From Membranipora membranacea (Eukaryota; Bryozoa; Gymnolaemata; Cheilostomatida; Membraniporidae): DNA of 64,000 bases. The notes below the pieces were generated by a model. That model had not been told where the DNA came from. It did no database searches and was given only the letters and a program-made list of their open reading frames with translations. The translations under genes were made by a program, and so were the position numbers. The stretch is from positions 35,650,001-35,714,000 of the forward strand of contig OU612065.1 of the NCBI GenBank assembly GCA_914767715.1, in the 5' to 3' direction. How positions within the stretch are numbered: the first letter of the stretch is position 1; each line of letters opens with the position of its first letter. Positions 14,701 through 25,100 of the stretch are shown piece by piece.

Positions 14701-16477
14701 CAATTTTGATGACGCTGTAAGATGTTTGTAAAAACCCTGTAATAAATGTTGTAAATATCCTTCAGTCAGCAGTCAGCAGCCACCAGAAAAATTAGCTACT
14801 GGCAAAATATATTCTTTAAGCGCATCATGTGATTTGGTCACATGCAGGTTTTAGAAAAACCCATTATCCATAATACATTCTTGGCTAATTATCTTGAAAG
14901 GTTACTATGGCTTCTATGCTGAAGATCGAGTATAGGATGTATGACATAGGAGCAGAGAAACACTTGACATCAACACAAAAATTGGATAAAATTCAATCTG
15001 AAATATCAAAACATTTATTAGATAACAGGAGAGATTTGAATCTTCAGACCTAAAACAGGATATTTGAAGATTAAAAGATATTACCCTGTTGGTCAAAAAC
15101 TCTCATGGTAATGTTGTGTTTGTACTCGATTAATCCCACCAGCCCGATATCAAAGGTATCATTTTGATTTAAAACAATTTAAGAGCTGAGTCTTTTGGAT
15201 TTGGGCTCTTAATATAGCAGATAAGTTATTAAAATACTAAATCTGATAATTGACTGTTACCAGACTGGGGTATAAAATTAGTAGATGTTCACAAATCCAT
15301 AAACTCCGAGCACCTGCTAAGAGTGTAAATTAGATTACAGTGGGTGTTGATGTGACAGCTAGGATGGCATGTTTGATAGGTCTCTGCAGTACTTCTGTTA
15401 CATAGCTTATAGCACCGTCTCGGTGAGCTTCTCATTAGCCACGATGTTTTCCATATGAACCTGGTTTTGTTCTGATGTCAAAGTGCTGTCAGGCTTAACC
15501 GCAGACAGGCCTGGGACCTCACCACCTTTTGGTAAATCTCTGATGAGCGATTTCTGATTTTCCAGATTTTGAACTGAAAAACAATCCACGTATATGGTAT
15601 ATTTCCAGACTTTATGGTGCACCAGAAATTGCTCAAACAGTAATGGAAATAGTTCAATTGTTTCTGGTGGATGCCATTTAGAACATTCCAATTTAAATGT
15701 GTATTTTAAAAATGTCAACTTGTTGGACACGTCACAGTTGATGAAAAAATATTTAAATCCTGGATATTATTTTTTTACAATTTACGAAAAAATCAGGATG
15801 TTGTTCTTTTATCTGCCCACCATTTTTTTGCGTGTCTTTCGGAGGGTTATTTTTGCACTTCATAGAATTAATTGAAAAAATACTGGAAAGTCTCGAGGAA
15901 ATATTACGTGTTACAGTGACAATGTTTTTTATTGGTTAGGCTAAATTGTGAGACATGAGGATAAGATGTGATTGTCTCGTAGTGATACACCACTAGGTTA
16001 CTGAGCTGTTTGGTATTCAGCTCTACTATGTGTCCTCACCTCTGCCCTGCTGGCAGGCTCTTATCTCTCCTGTGCGACCCTGTATCAGGCATCAAAAATA
16101 AAATTCCGCACAAAATAATGTAAAAGTGATTAATAAAATTCTTCTTTTATTACATTATCAGATAACAATTTTGAACATTTTTTCAGATATTCTAAAATGA
16201 GTAACAAATGTGATGTAACTCAAAAAATATATGTCATTGTTATAACAATTGTTATATCCCAGTCCCAATTTCCTGGCAGATGTAGCTATTCATCCCTTAC
16301 CGTATATTACATATTATATATTATATAATGTATAATATTGTGACCGAGAATTTATGATTTTGCTGACAGGTGGCTGATATACCGAATGTTATCGCCGGAC
16401 TAGCAGCTGGTAAGATGAGATGGGAGGAGGTAATGGAGAAGTACCCTAAGTTTGAGCAGCAGCAGGCCTCTAAGTGA
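2708..16477 (+). CDS. GARS1: Glycyl-tRNA synthetase, 3' six coding exons (partial at 5' side)
   Basis: Class II aminoacyl-tRNA synthetase that charges tRNA-Gly; in animals one gene usually serves cytosol and mitochondria. Exons 2708-2827, 7448-7581, 8612-8768, 12263-12395, 13932-14119 and 16370-16477, all with AG/GT borders and agreeing phase, give 279 codons plus TGA. In order the sequence shows the [19 protein letters not shown] segment, an insertion region, motif 3 ([14 protein letters not shown]), the anticodon-binding fold beginning YKCSVLPLS, the [16 protein letters not shown] segment and FAVTIDFDT, then a short tail ending [12 protein letters not shown]. These match the C-terminal part of animal GARS closely and end at about the family's usual point. 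The start, motif 1, motif 2 and N-terminal exons are not in the window: the exon before 2708 must lie left of position 1, because nothing resembling it is seen in 1-2707. Introns reach 4.6 kb and carry repeats. Confidence 0.97.
3161..3503 (-). repeat. Dispersed repeat with terminal minisatellite, copy C (inverted, partial)
   Basis: Minus-strand partial copy of the same family: from the CAGCTG/GAGCAACTCGCAGCTG region through the minisatellite (3164-3401). The order of the variant units matches copies A and B, so the array moved with the element rather than arising anew. Confidence 0.8.
3855..4640 (+). pseudogene. LINE (non-LTR retrotransposon) reverse-transcriptase relic
   Basis: Three blocks typical of LINE reverse transcriptases appear in order, in shifting frames with stops: [14 protein letters not shown] (about 3869-3910), [13 protein letters not shown] (about 4047-4085) and a degenerate catalytic box FADN (about 4139-4150). 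A later stretch (EFWGD..., then [17 protein letters not shown]) resembles the C-terminal region of CR1/Jockey-type elements. It lies in a GARS intron and is broken by frameshifts and stops, so it is dead. Confidence 0.75.
4829..6222 (+). repeat. Dispersed repeat with terminal minisatellite, copy B (interrupted)
   Basis: Same orientation and structure as copy A but interrupted by a 523-bp insert at 4991-5513. The minisatellite spans about 5978-6218. A and B lie 4.7 kb apart inside GARS intronic DNA with a GARS exon between them, so they are not the LTRs of one element. Confidence 0.85.
4991..5513. mobile_element. Small element inserted at TTAA, piggyBac-like MITE
   Basis: Copy A reads TGTGTAGG-TTAA-GTCAAATTTG across this point; copy B reads TGTGTAGC-TTAA, then 523 bp, then TTAA-GTCAAATTTG. 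A TTAA duplication is the hallmark of piggyBac-type transposition. The ends, AGTGGCAGACAACCAC and, on the opposite strand, AGTAGAAAACAACACTGG, form weak inverted repeats. There is no coding capacity. The termini do not show the CCCT start common in piggyBac, so the superfamily is inferred from the target site. Confidence 0.65.
7136..7163. repeat. TTATA microsatellite
   Basis: Four to five tandem TTATA units in a GARS intron. Confidence 0.8.
7582..8611. other. GARS intron
   Basis: AT-rich with a C13 run and short TATATG/CATATA palindromes near 7878; nothing else recognised. Confidence 0.7.
8612..8768 (+). CDS. GARS1: GARS exon with catalytic motif 3
   Basis: Acceptor TTTTAG, donor GTATAC. 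The exon completes a glycine codon split by the intron before it and ends in phase 0 after TLFE. It carries the class II motif 3 stretch [14 protein letters not shown], whose arginine is the ATP-contacting residue of the family. Confidence 0.95.
8769..12262. other. GARS intron, 3.5 kb
   Basis: Holds the foldback element at 9076-9210. The 9220-10000 stretch has a transposon-like feel, but I could not find its ends or a coding domain. The rest is unremarkable. Confidence 0.6.
9076..9210. mobile_element. 135-bp foldback (palindromic MITE-like) element
   Basis: Starts GTGACCAGTTTCAATAA and ends TTAATTGGAACTGGTCAC: the outer 12 bases pair with one mismatch, and pairing continues imperfectly inward (GTTAG.....TT.ACTA on both arms) for roughly 40 bp. 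It has no coding potential and no clear target duplication. It lies in the GARS intron before exon 12263-12395. Confidence 0.55.
12263..12395 (+). CDS. GARS1: GARS exon starting the anticodon-binding domain
   Basis: Acceptor GTTTTAG, donor GTTAGT. The exon reads [19 protein letters not shown], then [17 protein letters not shown], and ends ATA G, which joins the CC of the next exon to give alanine. It matches the family's segment after motif 3 and the first strand of the anticodon-binding domain. It is flanked by introns of 3.5 and 1.5 kb, so it is easily overlooked. Confidence 0.93.
13932..14119 (+). CDS. GARS1: GARS exon, core of the anticodon-binding domain
   Basis: Reads [20 protein letters not shown], then [10 protein letters not shown] and FAVTIDFDT, the most conserved part of the GlyRS anticodon-binding domain. 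Acceptor TTTTTTAG, donor GTAAGT; begins in phase with the preceding exon and ends in phase 0 after RAP. Confidence 0.96.
14120..16369. other. Last GARS intron, 2.2 kb
   Basis: Overlapping open frames on both strands at 15407-15875 have no recognisable domain. A 16-bp palindrome TATAACAATTGTTATA lies at 16241-16256 and an AT repeat just before the acceptor. No gene supported. Confidence 0.6.
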
Positions 16478-18824
16478 GACCGACAGTCATACTCTCACAT
16501 GCCTCAACGTCTCATGACCAAAGTTAATAATAGTCAGTCATATGTGTGGGTCAGTCATAGGCAATTATTTATTAGGTAACTGAATGTTGTGTGTTTTATA
16601 TGGATATTCAGATGGAAGGTTTCATGACATGCTGCATGACTCATGGAGGCAAGATTCAGCCAGAAACGGTCACCAGTTCTAGAAATGTACCAAATATGTA
16701 ACGGTTAATCCACACACTAGACTTCCTCAACGTAACTTTACTCTTTGATGTCTCAATTATTATGAATATTATTCTTTCTCTAATTTGTATGCTCAACCGA
16801 AAGCATTTTCTTGCTCAGAACAGGAATGTTCAGTTTTTCTAACTGACTTTGTATTGGGATTAATTTGTGGTGCAAGTACGGTATATTATTATAATAAACG
16901 GATTTACACAGAGCATCATGTTCACTATTTTTTACAGGCGAAAGTCACCTTAGTGAGGTCTAAATTTAACGACGCTGCATTAATCAAGCGGCCCTGTAAG
17001 TGATTATCGGAGGGATTGACGCATATGTCTGCAATAATTGCGGTTTCTGTTTTATACCTTTCAGTTAATCTTTACAGGTAAAATTGCTGGAATTATGATT
17101 ATATGGAATTATTAATCCAACAAGATCTGTTTCATCATGCCTTTAAAATGCGACCTTGTAAAAAATGCTAATCATAAATGGCCATACTGCTCCGGCTTAA
17201 TAGGAGGAAGTTGTTTTAATTTGTAAGACAGCTAATTTGTTGGCTTATACCCGATTAAAGTAGATTGAAAAAACACCTGATCTCCTGGCGCTGTGTGTTT
17301 TACGTAAGCGGTTTGAAATGTAGATCCTGTTTTGTTATTACATATAGAACCAGATATATGTGGTGGCTTAACTGACAAACAGGATACGCTTCTCCTAAAA
17401 CTTGGCCCCAGATGGTCAACTTCTTATCAATATTTCTTTCCACCCAACCAACAGCTAAACACCAACATTTTTAGATTGTAAAATTATAAGATAACTTGTC
17501 TAAGGCTAAAGTGACGAGTTTCACCTGAAGTTGAGCAAAAATATGCTCAAAGGTTGTATGTCGATAATTGGTGATATCGCTTTCAGACATTGCAAGAGGT
17601 TTTAACATGGTTCCTCCGCTTGCAGTTGATGGGAAGACATAGAAAACTTAATGTGAATCTTATGATGAAATAACCTGTAGTTGTGCCGTCTTAGTCCCAT
17701 AACTAGGACTGTGCAATCGAGAATCAAGTGAATACTCTATTGGCACTTCGAAGTCTTCCCATCAAAGTATGACCATTTCCTTACTGGGTTAGCACTGTAT
17801 CATGGTACAGAGTCTTATCCCCTTTTTTTATCATCATTTATGGCATGTCACCGTAGAACAAAGGCAAGTTGATAGCGAGATTATTATTTTTGTCCATTTT
17901 TATTTGATTGATTGAGGATAATAATTACACCGAAGAATAATATAGCAATGGAGGCAAGAAACAGGGCTAACTGAAGTTGTCCGGGAGATATTGACATTGG
18001 TCCACAATATGTAGTAGTGAAAACAAAAAGATACAATAATTCAACTATAATACATAACCGATATATTACATAATGAAAAAAATAATAGATTCATGGTACA
18101 ACAGTCTAGTTCATGTATGCTACGATTGTCATTGCGAGGGGCTGACTTTGTGTGTTGGAGGAAGACGCTGTATTTGCGTAGAAGAGACAATTGGCACCAA
18201 AATAAATCTGACCACTTTGATTTCAGTCAGCACCTTTATAAATCAGCAGTATGATATAGTATAACCCCTGCTTCAGCTTAGGTCGGCAGAAGAAAGCACA
18301 GGGAAAATAACTATCATAGCAATAACTATAATCTATAGAGTCTATGCACAAAAATAATACAGGTAGTACAATAATAAACTATTCTTAACAAATATAGAGA
18401 ACTGTTCTTTGGTATATAAAACAAGCCTGGTAGTGATTTCATTCTACCAGACTGTGGACTAGAAAACCTCACTGTTAACAACAAAATATACACCATTCAA
18501 ATCATTCAGACAATCGCTCTGTCACTCGCAGCACAGGCAATGCTATATACAGAACAGCAGCAAATATGGAAGACTTGTGTCTGTTGTGGAAAAGATGAAA
18601 ATCATTAATTTCAATACTGGTAAATTTAGGGAAAACTCTATACAGGAGAAAAATGCAAATATTCTGGTTTTCTATTATGTGGCGATCGGCCAATGACACT
18701 GTTTAGTTCGATTGCTAAGAGCCCAAAAAGAAACATAATCAGGATAAATTATATCAAGTAATATTGGAATGGCAACAGTACGCCATACGCAATATCTACA
18801 ACATATTTACAAAAAAAAGCAACA
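16478..18824. other. Convergent intergenic region between GARS and ZEB
   Basis: Holds the two 3' UTRs. On the minus strand, AATAAA at 17898-17903 and CAGTATT at 18613-18619 (see findings) may belong to a long ZEB 3' UTR. No gene seen. Confidence 0.55.
16893..16898 (+). promoter_or_regulatory. Possible GARS polyadenylation signal
   Basis: AATAAA about 415 bases after the GARS stop codon. It is the first canonical hexamer I noticed downstream on this strand. In AT-rich DNA this may be chance. Confidence 0.35.
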
Positions 18825-18830
18825 TTTATT
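18825..18830 (-). promoter_or_regulatory. ZEB polyadenylation signal (proximal)
   Basis: AATAAA on the minus strand, about 100 bases after the ZEB stop. A second AATAAA at 17898-17903 could serve a longer 3' UTR. Confidence 0.6.
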
Positions 18831-18930
18831 GCAAAAAATTAGAGAAAAAAAACGCCATCATAGCAATGACATAAAAATTTACATTTCTGTAATATTATGC
18901 TGAATAATGGAAATGTGGCGAATAGAGACT

Positions 18931-19187
18931 TTAGACAACATTGAGCAATTCCTCGACCTTGACAGGCACTTGAGGGGTCACCATGGAGTTTTCTGGCTGG
19001 TTTTCTACCTTGCAGCACTTGTTTCTGTGATTTCTGTGTTGACTGTAAGAACCGGAATGGCTGAACTTTTTGCCGCATCTCTCACATTGGAAAGGCTTCT
19101 CACCAGTGTGGAGTCGTCTATGCTCGGCTAAGTGATGTTTGTGCTTGAAAGCTTTGCCGCATACGTCACATGGAAATGGTCTCTCTC
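18931..19187 (-). CDS. ZEB: ZEB last exon, C-terminal zinc fingers 2-3 and stop
   Basis: Encodes [19 protein letters not shown], then [19 protein letters not shown] and a Cys pair, followed by a 25-residue tail ending VEELLNVV and TAA at 18931-18933. The finger pair is diagnostic of ZEB/zfh-1. Confidence 0.95.
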
Positions 19188-22100
19188 CTAAAATAACACA
19201 AAACAGAATATTATAACACAGCGTGAAATAACGTAATGCATGGTTCTTGAAATGTCATGTGACACAATCCATGCTCGTTCAATAAATATTTGATAAATTC
19301 AAAATCGGGTAAATTTCCTTCTCCAGGATGCAAAATAAGCAATGATTCTCTGATGTTGTTGTTCCCAATTCTTATTCGTTTTAAAGTCAATCCAGATTGC
19401 CTGGCCACCAGTATGAGGTGTTGACAGTGAAAGCGTAACCTCATGATTTGGGTCTGACTAAGGTCCAAAGTATGATTCAAATGTTCACAAGTTAGTAATT
19501 AGGCCTGATCAGGTGAGTCACACATAAAACACCTGAATATTACCATATCACTGGTTAACATTCAATACGTATTGCAGAAAAAAAATGATTAAAACACTTC
19601 AATAAACCGAGAAACTATTCTTGAAAACTCATCAAAATGCAGTGTCATTGCAAACAGCATTGCACAACATGTATATCTGATTCCTATGATTAATCCTGAT
19701 TTTTTTGATAAAAGAATGATGTGGTAAAACCCAATATGTGGTGTAGCAATGTAAAGGACCTTGTTTACAAAATGTAACATCAAAGATAGCCTTGTGCTTT
19801 TAATCATCTGAAAAACACCTGACATATTTGTAATGTTTACAATTTTGTTTGCAGTGTTATTTTGTTGGTTAAACGGCTCGTTGTTATTTCTCAAGGGTCA
19901 TTAAGTACTATAAAAGTTATTCTGCTACTGTCAACAGCACTTTTTAGATGTGTGAATGTTTTGTAACGGCTTGCTTTTTTTGCTTCATCATAGATCTATC
20001 ATTAGATTGAGGGATCTTGGAATGTAAAATTAAAATAGCCTGTTGAACTTACAGCATGGGCAGGGTGATTATAATGGTGGCACAGACTATTGTGATTATT
20101 GGTAATACCTGCCGCATAAAATATGTATTTTAAAATAATTCTCCTACAGAACATGACTGGCATTTGAATGCGGATATGACTCGACGGGTTTGGTGCCTCT
20201 GTACTTACCACTATGTTCGTATCGGTGTCTCGCTAATGAGCTCTGTTTGTTGAACACTTTTTCGCATTTGTCACATGGGAATTGTCCTCCCTCCTCCGAG
20301 CTGCTCGATAGAGAGCTCTTTAGTTTCTTATGAGATGGTGGTGATGCTGCACCAAATGCACTTCTCTGATTCAGCTAAAGAATAGAATAAAATAGGATAT
20401 AAACTAATCCATCAGGATATAATTCATTGGTGTTAAGATGATGTGGTAGGGCGACACAGGTACACAGGTGACCGCCTGCCACCATGTACGTGACTGTTGC
20501 TGTGTTCTCCACGCAGACAGAGCCATTAAAACAGAATTATGACAAAACTATAACTTAATCTACCTGGGAGACGATTATCTCTCTAGCTCACTCACACAAT
20601 AAACCAAGGTCAAAATTCAGCTTGCGCTCAGACAGAGTTTGCTGAGTCAGTTATATAAATGTAGAGCAAAGACTTAAGAAAGTTTCCCCGGAGGTGAAAA
20701 CTAGAATTTGTTTTGATTTGTAAAGTAGACACAAAGGTAATACAAAGCCCAAAATAGCATCAGAAAGTCTAAAACAGGTACCCGGCATTCTTTCAGCGGG
20801 AGCAGCGCATTATCAGAGATCAATCATGTTGTCTTTGTAAGGCAGGTGTGTCGGAAATTGGGGCGAAATATTTGGCTGCCTCTGCCTCTCCCACTACTGA
20901 GTGTGGCCAGCAGCAGTAGGCTTTTTGTGTGGGCAGATATAAGTATGTATAGTAGTGTTGTCAGGATGTAAGGTAGTAACCTGATGAGATCTTAGAATGG
21001 ATAAGCCTATCTATATTATAATCAGTGCTACTCTCTATACTATGTTTGATCTGATCTGTGCTCTTAGTTGGCAGTCATTCCACTGATGATTTGATTATTG
21101 AATGTTGAGTAGGAAAAAATAAGTGAGAAGACAAAGAATTATTGTTTTTTCTTAAAGACCATCTAGGAGAAAAATCAAGATTCACGTCAATGATATTTGT
21201 TTCCGATCTTAAACTGGTTATTGTTCTCTGTTACGATGCTCACCTTTTGCCAGAATGATTGCATGTAGTTAACTTGTGTTGGTGGCATGTCGGCTTCCAG
21301 CTGTTCACAGTTGGATATAGACCTCTTAATTCCTCTCGGCTTCTGGGTGGGCATCAGACCTGATCAAAATTAAATAATAATATTTTATAAATAAATAGTT
21401 GTATAATGTTTTATGAGATTAAGCAGCATGTGTTCAGGAACTGGTTTATTGTCAGCGGTTTTCAAACTTGAAATGTGATACGTTGAGGATAACATTTGAA
21501 TTAGGGACGTTATGTAACTATGGCTAACAGTGTGAGTCAGCAATGATCGGGATAGGCTGACAGCTTATTACAATAAGCTCACAGTACTACCTGCTACCTT
21601 GTTATTAATACTGCACTGGATACCAGAGGCTATGCGCTGACCGCTGACCACTAAAGCTCGCCACTAATCTTAAGTTTATCATAAATATTGCCTTATTGCT
21701 CGGTGCCAGGGCCGTCCACAAGCATGCCGTCCCAGTATGTAACATGTCATGTCATGTAATTGGTTCCATGGACAGTCAACAATCACCAGCCGTTCCCTAG
21801 CCAGCCTGTACAAGATTGTTTCCCAAGTTATGTTGGTCCACATTTAATTGACACTTTATGTTTCTGTTATATTTTTTATAATTAATAGGTTTTCTTGTAT
21901 ATAATTTTTGATTCTCTATTTACTAGTGGTGATTGCTGTTGTAGAACATACCTTGGCTGTGCATGAATTCTGTAACGGAGGTAGTTTTTCTTGGACTGTT
22001 GCTGGTGTGAGATGATACACTGTTAGGCGAGCTGCCTCGCGATGAAGATCCCTTGTTACTCAGATCGAGGGGTGATTGTTGAGAATGCATTGGGGGCATC

Positions 22101-25100
22101 ACAGCTGGGTGAGGGGGTAAAACAGGGGCTGCTGCTGTGGGTAGGCCGCCGGGAAATCCTCCGGCTGCTGCCGCGTGTAAGAGTGGGTTAGCTCCATTGG
22201 CGTATAAACCTCTGGTCAACATCTAGATAAAATGATTAAAGTTGTTAGTTTTAGAATAATGTACCAAATTTTGCAATTGTTCTTATTCAGATAATTCTAC
22301 CGTTACAAATATATCTTTATAATAGTTAATTGAACAGAATCGAATTTTCAGTCAAGATAAGAAAACTTTATAAATTATGAGATGGATTTATTAGCCATTT
22401 CATGTTCATATTTATTAAGATAATTAGCCACAAATGTTGGGCTTCCATTTGACCAGTGTAAGTAAATAAATCCTCTTAGGTCATAGCTGGAAAATTAAAA
22501 CTGATGCATTGATTTATGGAATAGATTTATGGAAATTAATCAATTTAGGTAGATCGATTGATTTTAATAAGTTTGCCCATTTAATAACTTGTAACTGATA
22601 ATACATTTAATTTGTACCTGATAGTAGAGATTGAACATGATGGCGGCGGGGTTCGCTGCGGCAGCAGGATTCATTTCTGCTGAGGCGGATCTCAATAATG
22701 CGGCGGCTGCCTGCTGTTGGTATAAATTCTGGTGTTGTTGAGCTAGCTGGAAATGTTTAAGTCTCTCCTGATGTGCTAACCAAGCCTCGAGCAGTTTAGG
22801 TGAGGTATTGTCCATGGCTGCAGATTTCTGTGCCGATGTCGAAGTTGGTATATCTGTTTTACAAACTCCCATTGTAGTAGTTGCTGATGATGTAAGATTT
22901 TTAGTCGGTCTCTCCTCTCCAGTCATAGGTGTGCTAAAACACATTTAGAATATACTATGGTGACAATACGTTGTTCTCGACAACAATCTTCGATTCAGTA
23001 TTGTTGAGCGAGCTAATCTCTAATCATGAATGTCATCCATCAACAAACACAGACGCTTTTATACCACAGTCCATAAAAGTAATAGATCTCCGCAGGTCAT
23101 AGGACAAAACAAAGGCGCTCAGTCAAGTGAAACATTATTTACATTATTATATTGTTAGGCCGGCTGTGTCAATGGTTTACTGAATTGAGAGAGGAATCAT
23201 AACCTACGTATTGATAAAATAGGATGAGGAAATAAAAATAGCTGGCATTGAAAGGCTTGTATTGTTGAATAATTTCCGATTATTTGACACCACCAGGATT
23301 CACCAAATGTTATCAAAATTTGGGCACATGTCCGTCAAATCAATCATCTTGTCACATATTCAATAGCTACAAGCGGAGTTAAAATTGATTTTTATTAAGT
23401 TTTTCGAAGTTCCATAATTAGTCACCACAATTTCATCAGATCACTTCTTTTGTTTTGCTCTGATTTATTAGCTAACACAATATCTCAGAGAGTTCCGGTA
23501 TTATTGCATTAAAAAATAATGGCCAGGAGAAGGAAAAAATAAACAGGACATGGATATTACCGCCACTGATTTCATAGGTATTGTGCCGGTATTATGTTAT
23601 CAATTGGGGGATGAGGTACATTTTCTAGCCACCTACCATCCTGGTAAAGCTACTAAAGGCAAGCAGATAGTGACGAGATTTTGTCATCGCCCAGCAAATA
23701 GTGTGACACTTAGATTTCGCACAATTTTGAATTTACCGTTAGAATGTTTACGATAAGCCATGTGGTTGCCCCAGCGGGCTCAGAGGACAGCCTGTATTTA
23801 CCTATGTGGACTGAGTATATCTGCTGGATGTTGACCTAGGGCTTTGAACTCGGGTGTTCGTACAACCACCCTAACTTTCACCCTTAGATTCGGCTGATTA
23901 GAGGTCATAAGTAAATAATCAAACAGGGCAGGGGTGCGTCATGGTAAAGTTCTCCAGATGTGTTTGTATCTATCGTGTCAAAACAATAACAGTGTGACCT
24001 GAGCTAGCTACAAAATCAACATTTCAGTGCATTGCTCGTAAAAGTTCTTCTCTTATCAGTTCATTCAATGGATGATGAGTTCCACTTGTCATAGCTTGAT
24101 AAAACACAAATAGCAGGTGGGCATTCCCTAATATACGTAAATAACCCCAACAAATCTCAGCAATCATACTTTGTGAACTTAGGCTACAATTTTTATCAAG
24201 AATGTTTGTGTCAATGTCAATGTCAACACACTCGGACTCATCGGTGTTATCACAGGTAGCAATCGGAGGATTTTTGGCCTGTAATTTGTTGTGAACTTGA
24301 CAGTAGATTATAGTCGGGGGAGATAACCCACAGCTGTGAGGATAGTATATGCGGTAGGGAGAGATACGATGTTTTTAGAGCTTCTCTGTAGATAGTGGTT
24401 TGGGTCTGCCTATCCCTCTAAGTGCATCCAGATAAAGGTGTGTTTGTGACACGATGAGTACATCACATGTGATAACATTACTCATCAAAAGCGTTATAAA
24501 CTTCACCTAACATGGCCACCTAACTTGTAATTTTCTATCACAATGCTTGCCTCGGTTTCTCAATACTACCGATCAAAGCTTAGCCAGGCTTCTAGGGCTT
24601 CAAGACACCTATGGCAGATACACATCAAATTATTTATATCACCTGTGATTATGTAACGCACCAATGATGCAGACTAAATGATGCAGACTAAATTTTTAGC
24701 CTTGCACTGGGTAACATATTTTCTGAATATAAACATCTGGGTAGTTTGAAAGGTGAGTGAAACCCTCGATATGCAGGAAGACAAAAGATATTACCAGGTA
24801 CTAGGTAGATGAGCTTTTTAACATCGTATCCCAGGTGCTGATTATTATTGACTTTTTGATTGTTATAGACTATCAACCCTACGCAGACTCTGGACACACC
24901 TGACAGAGATGGCCACTCCTCATGTGCCACACGGATCTGTCAATCGCACAACCAGGCTTGACCTTTTGCGCATATGGTAGTACTGCTAACCATAAGAGGC
25001 TAAGAGCGACATTAATCTTTTTAATGGTCTTGTATATTCAATTGTTCTTAATATTATGATGTTATATGTTTTGAATTTTTTATTGGATAGAATAATATGA

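Noticed and set aside
15407-15875. Overlapping open frames on both strands in the last GARS intron
   Set aside because: No domain, no acceptor/donor structure agreeing with GARS phase, and mutual overlap suggests low stop density rather than coding.
18073-18264. Small Cys-rich open frame (CYDCHCEGLTLCVGGRRCIC) as a secreted peptide
   Set aside because: No signal peptide, no splice or promoter context; it lies in the convergent 3' region and fits chance.
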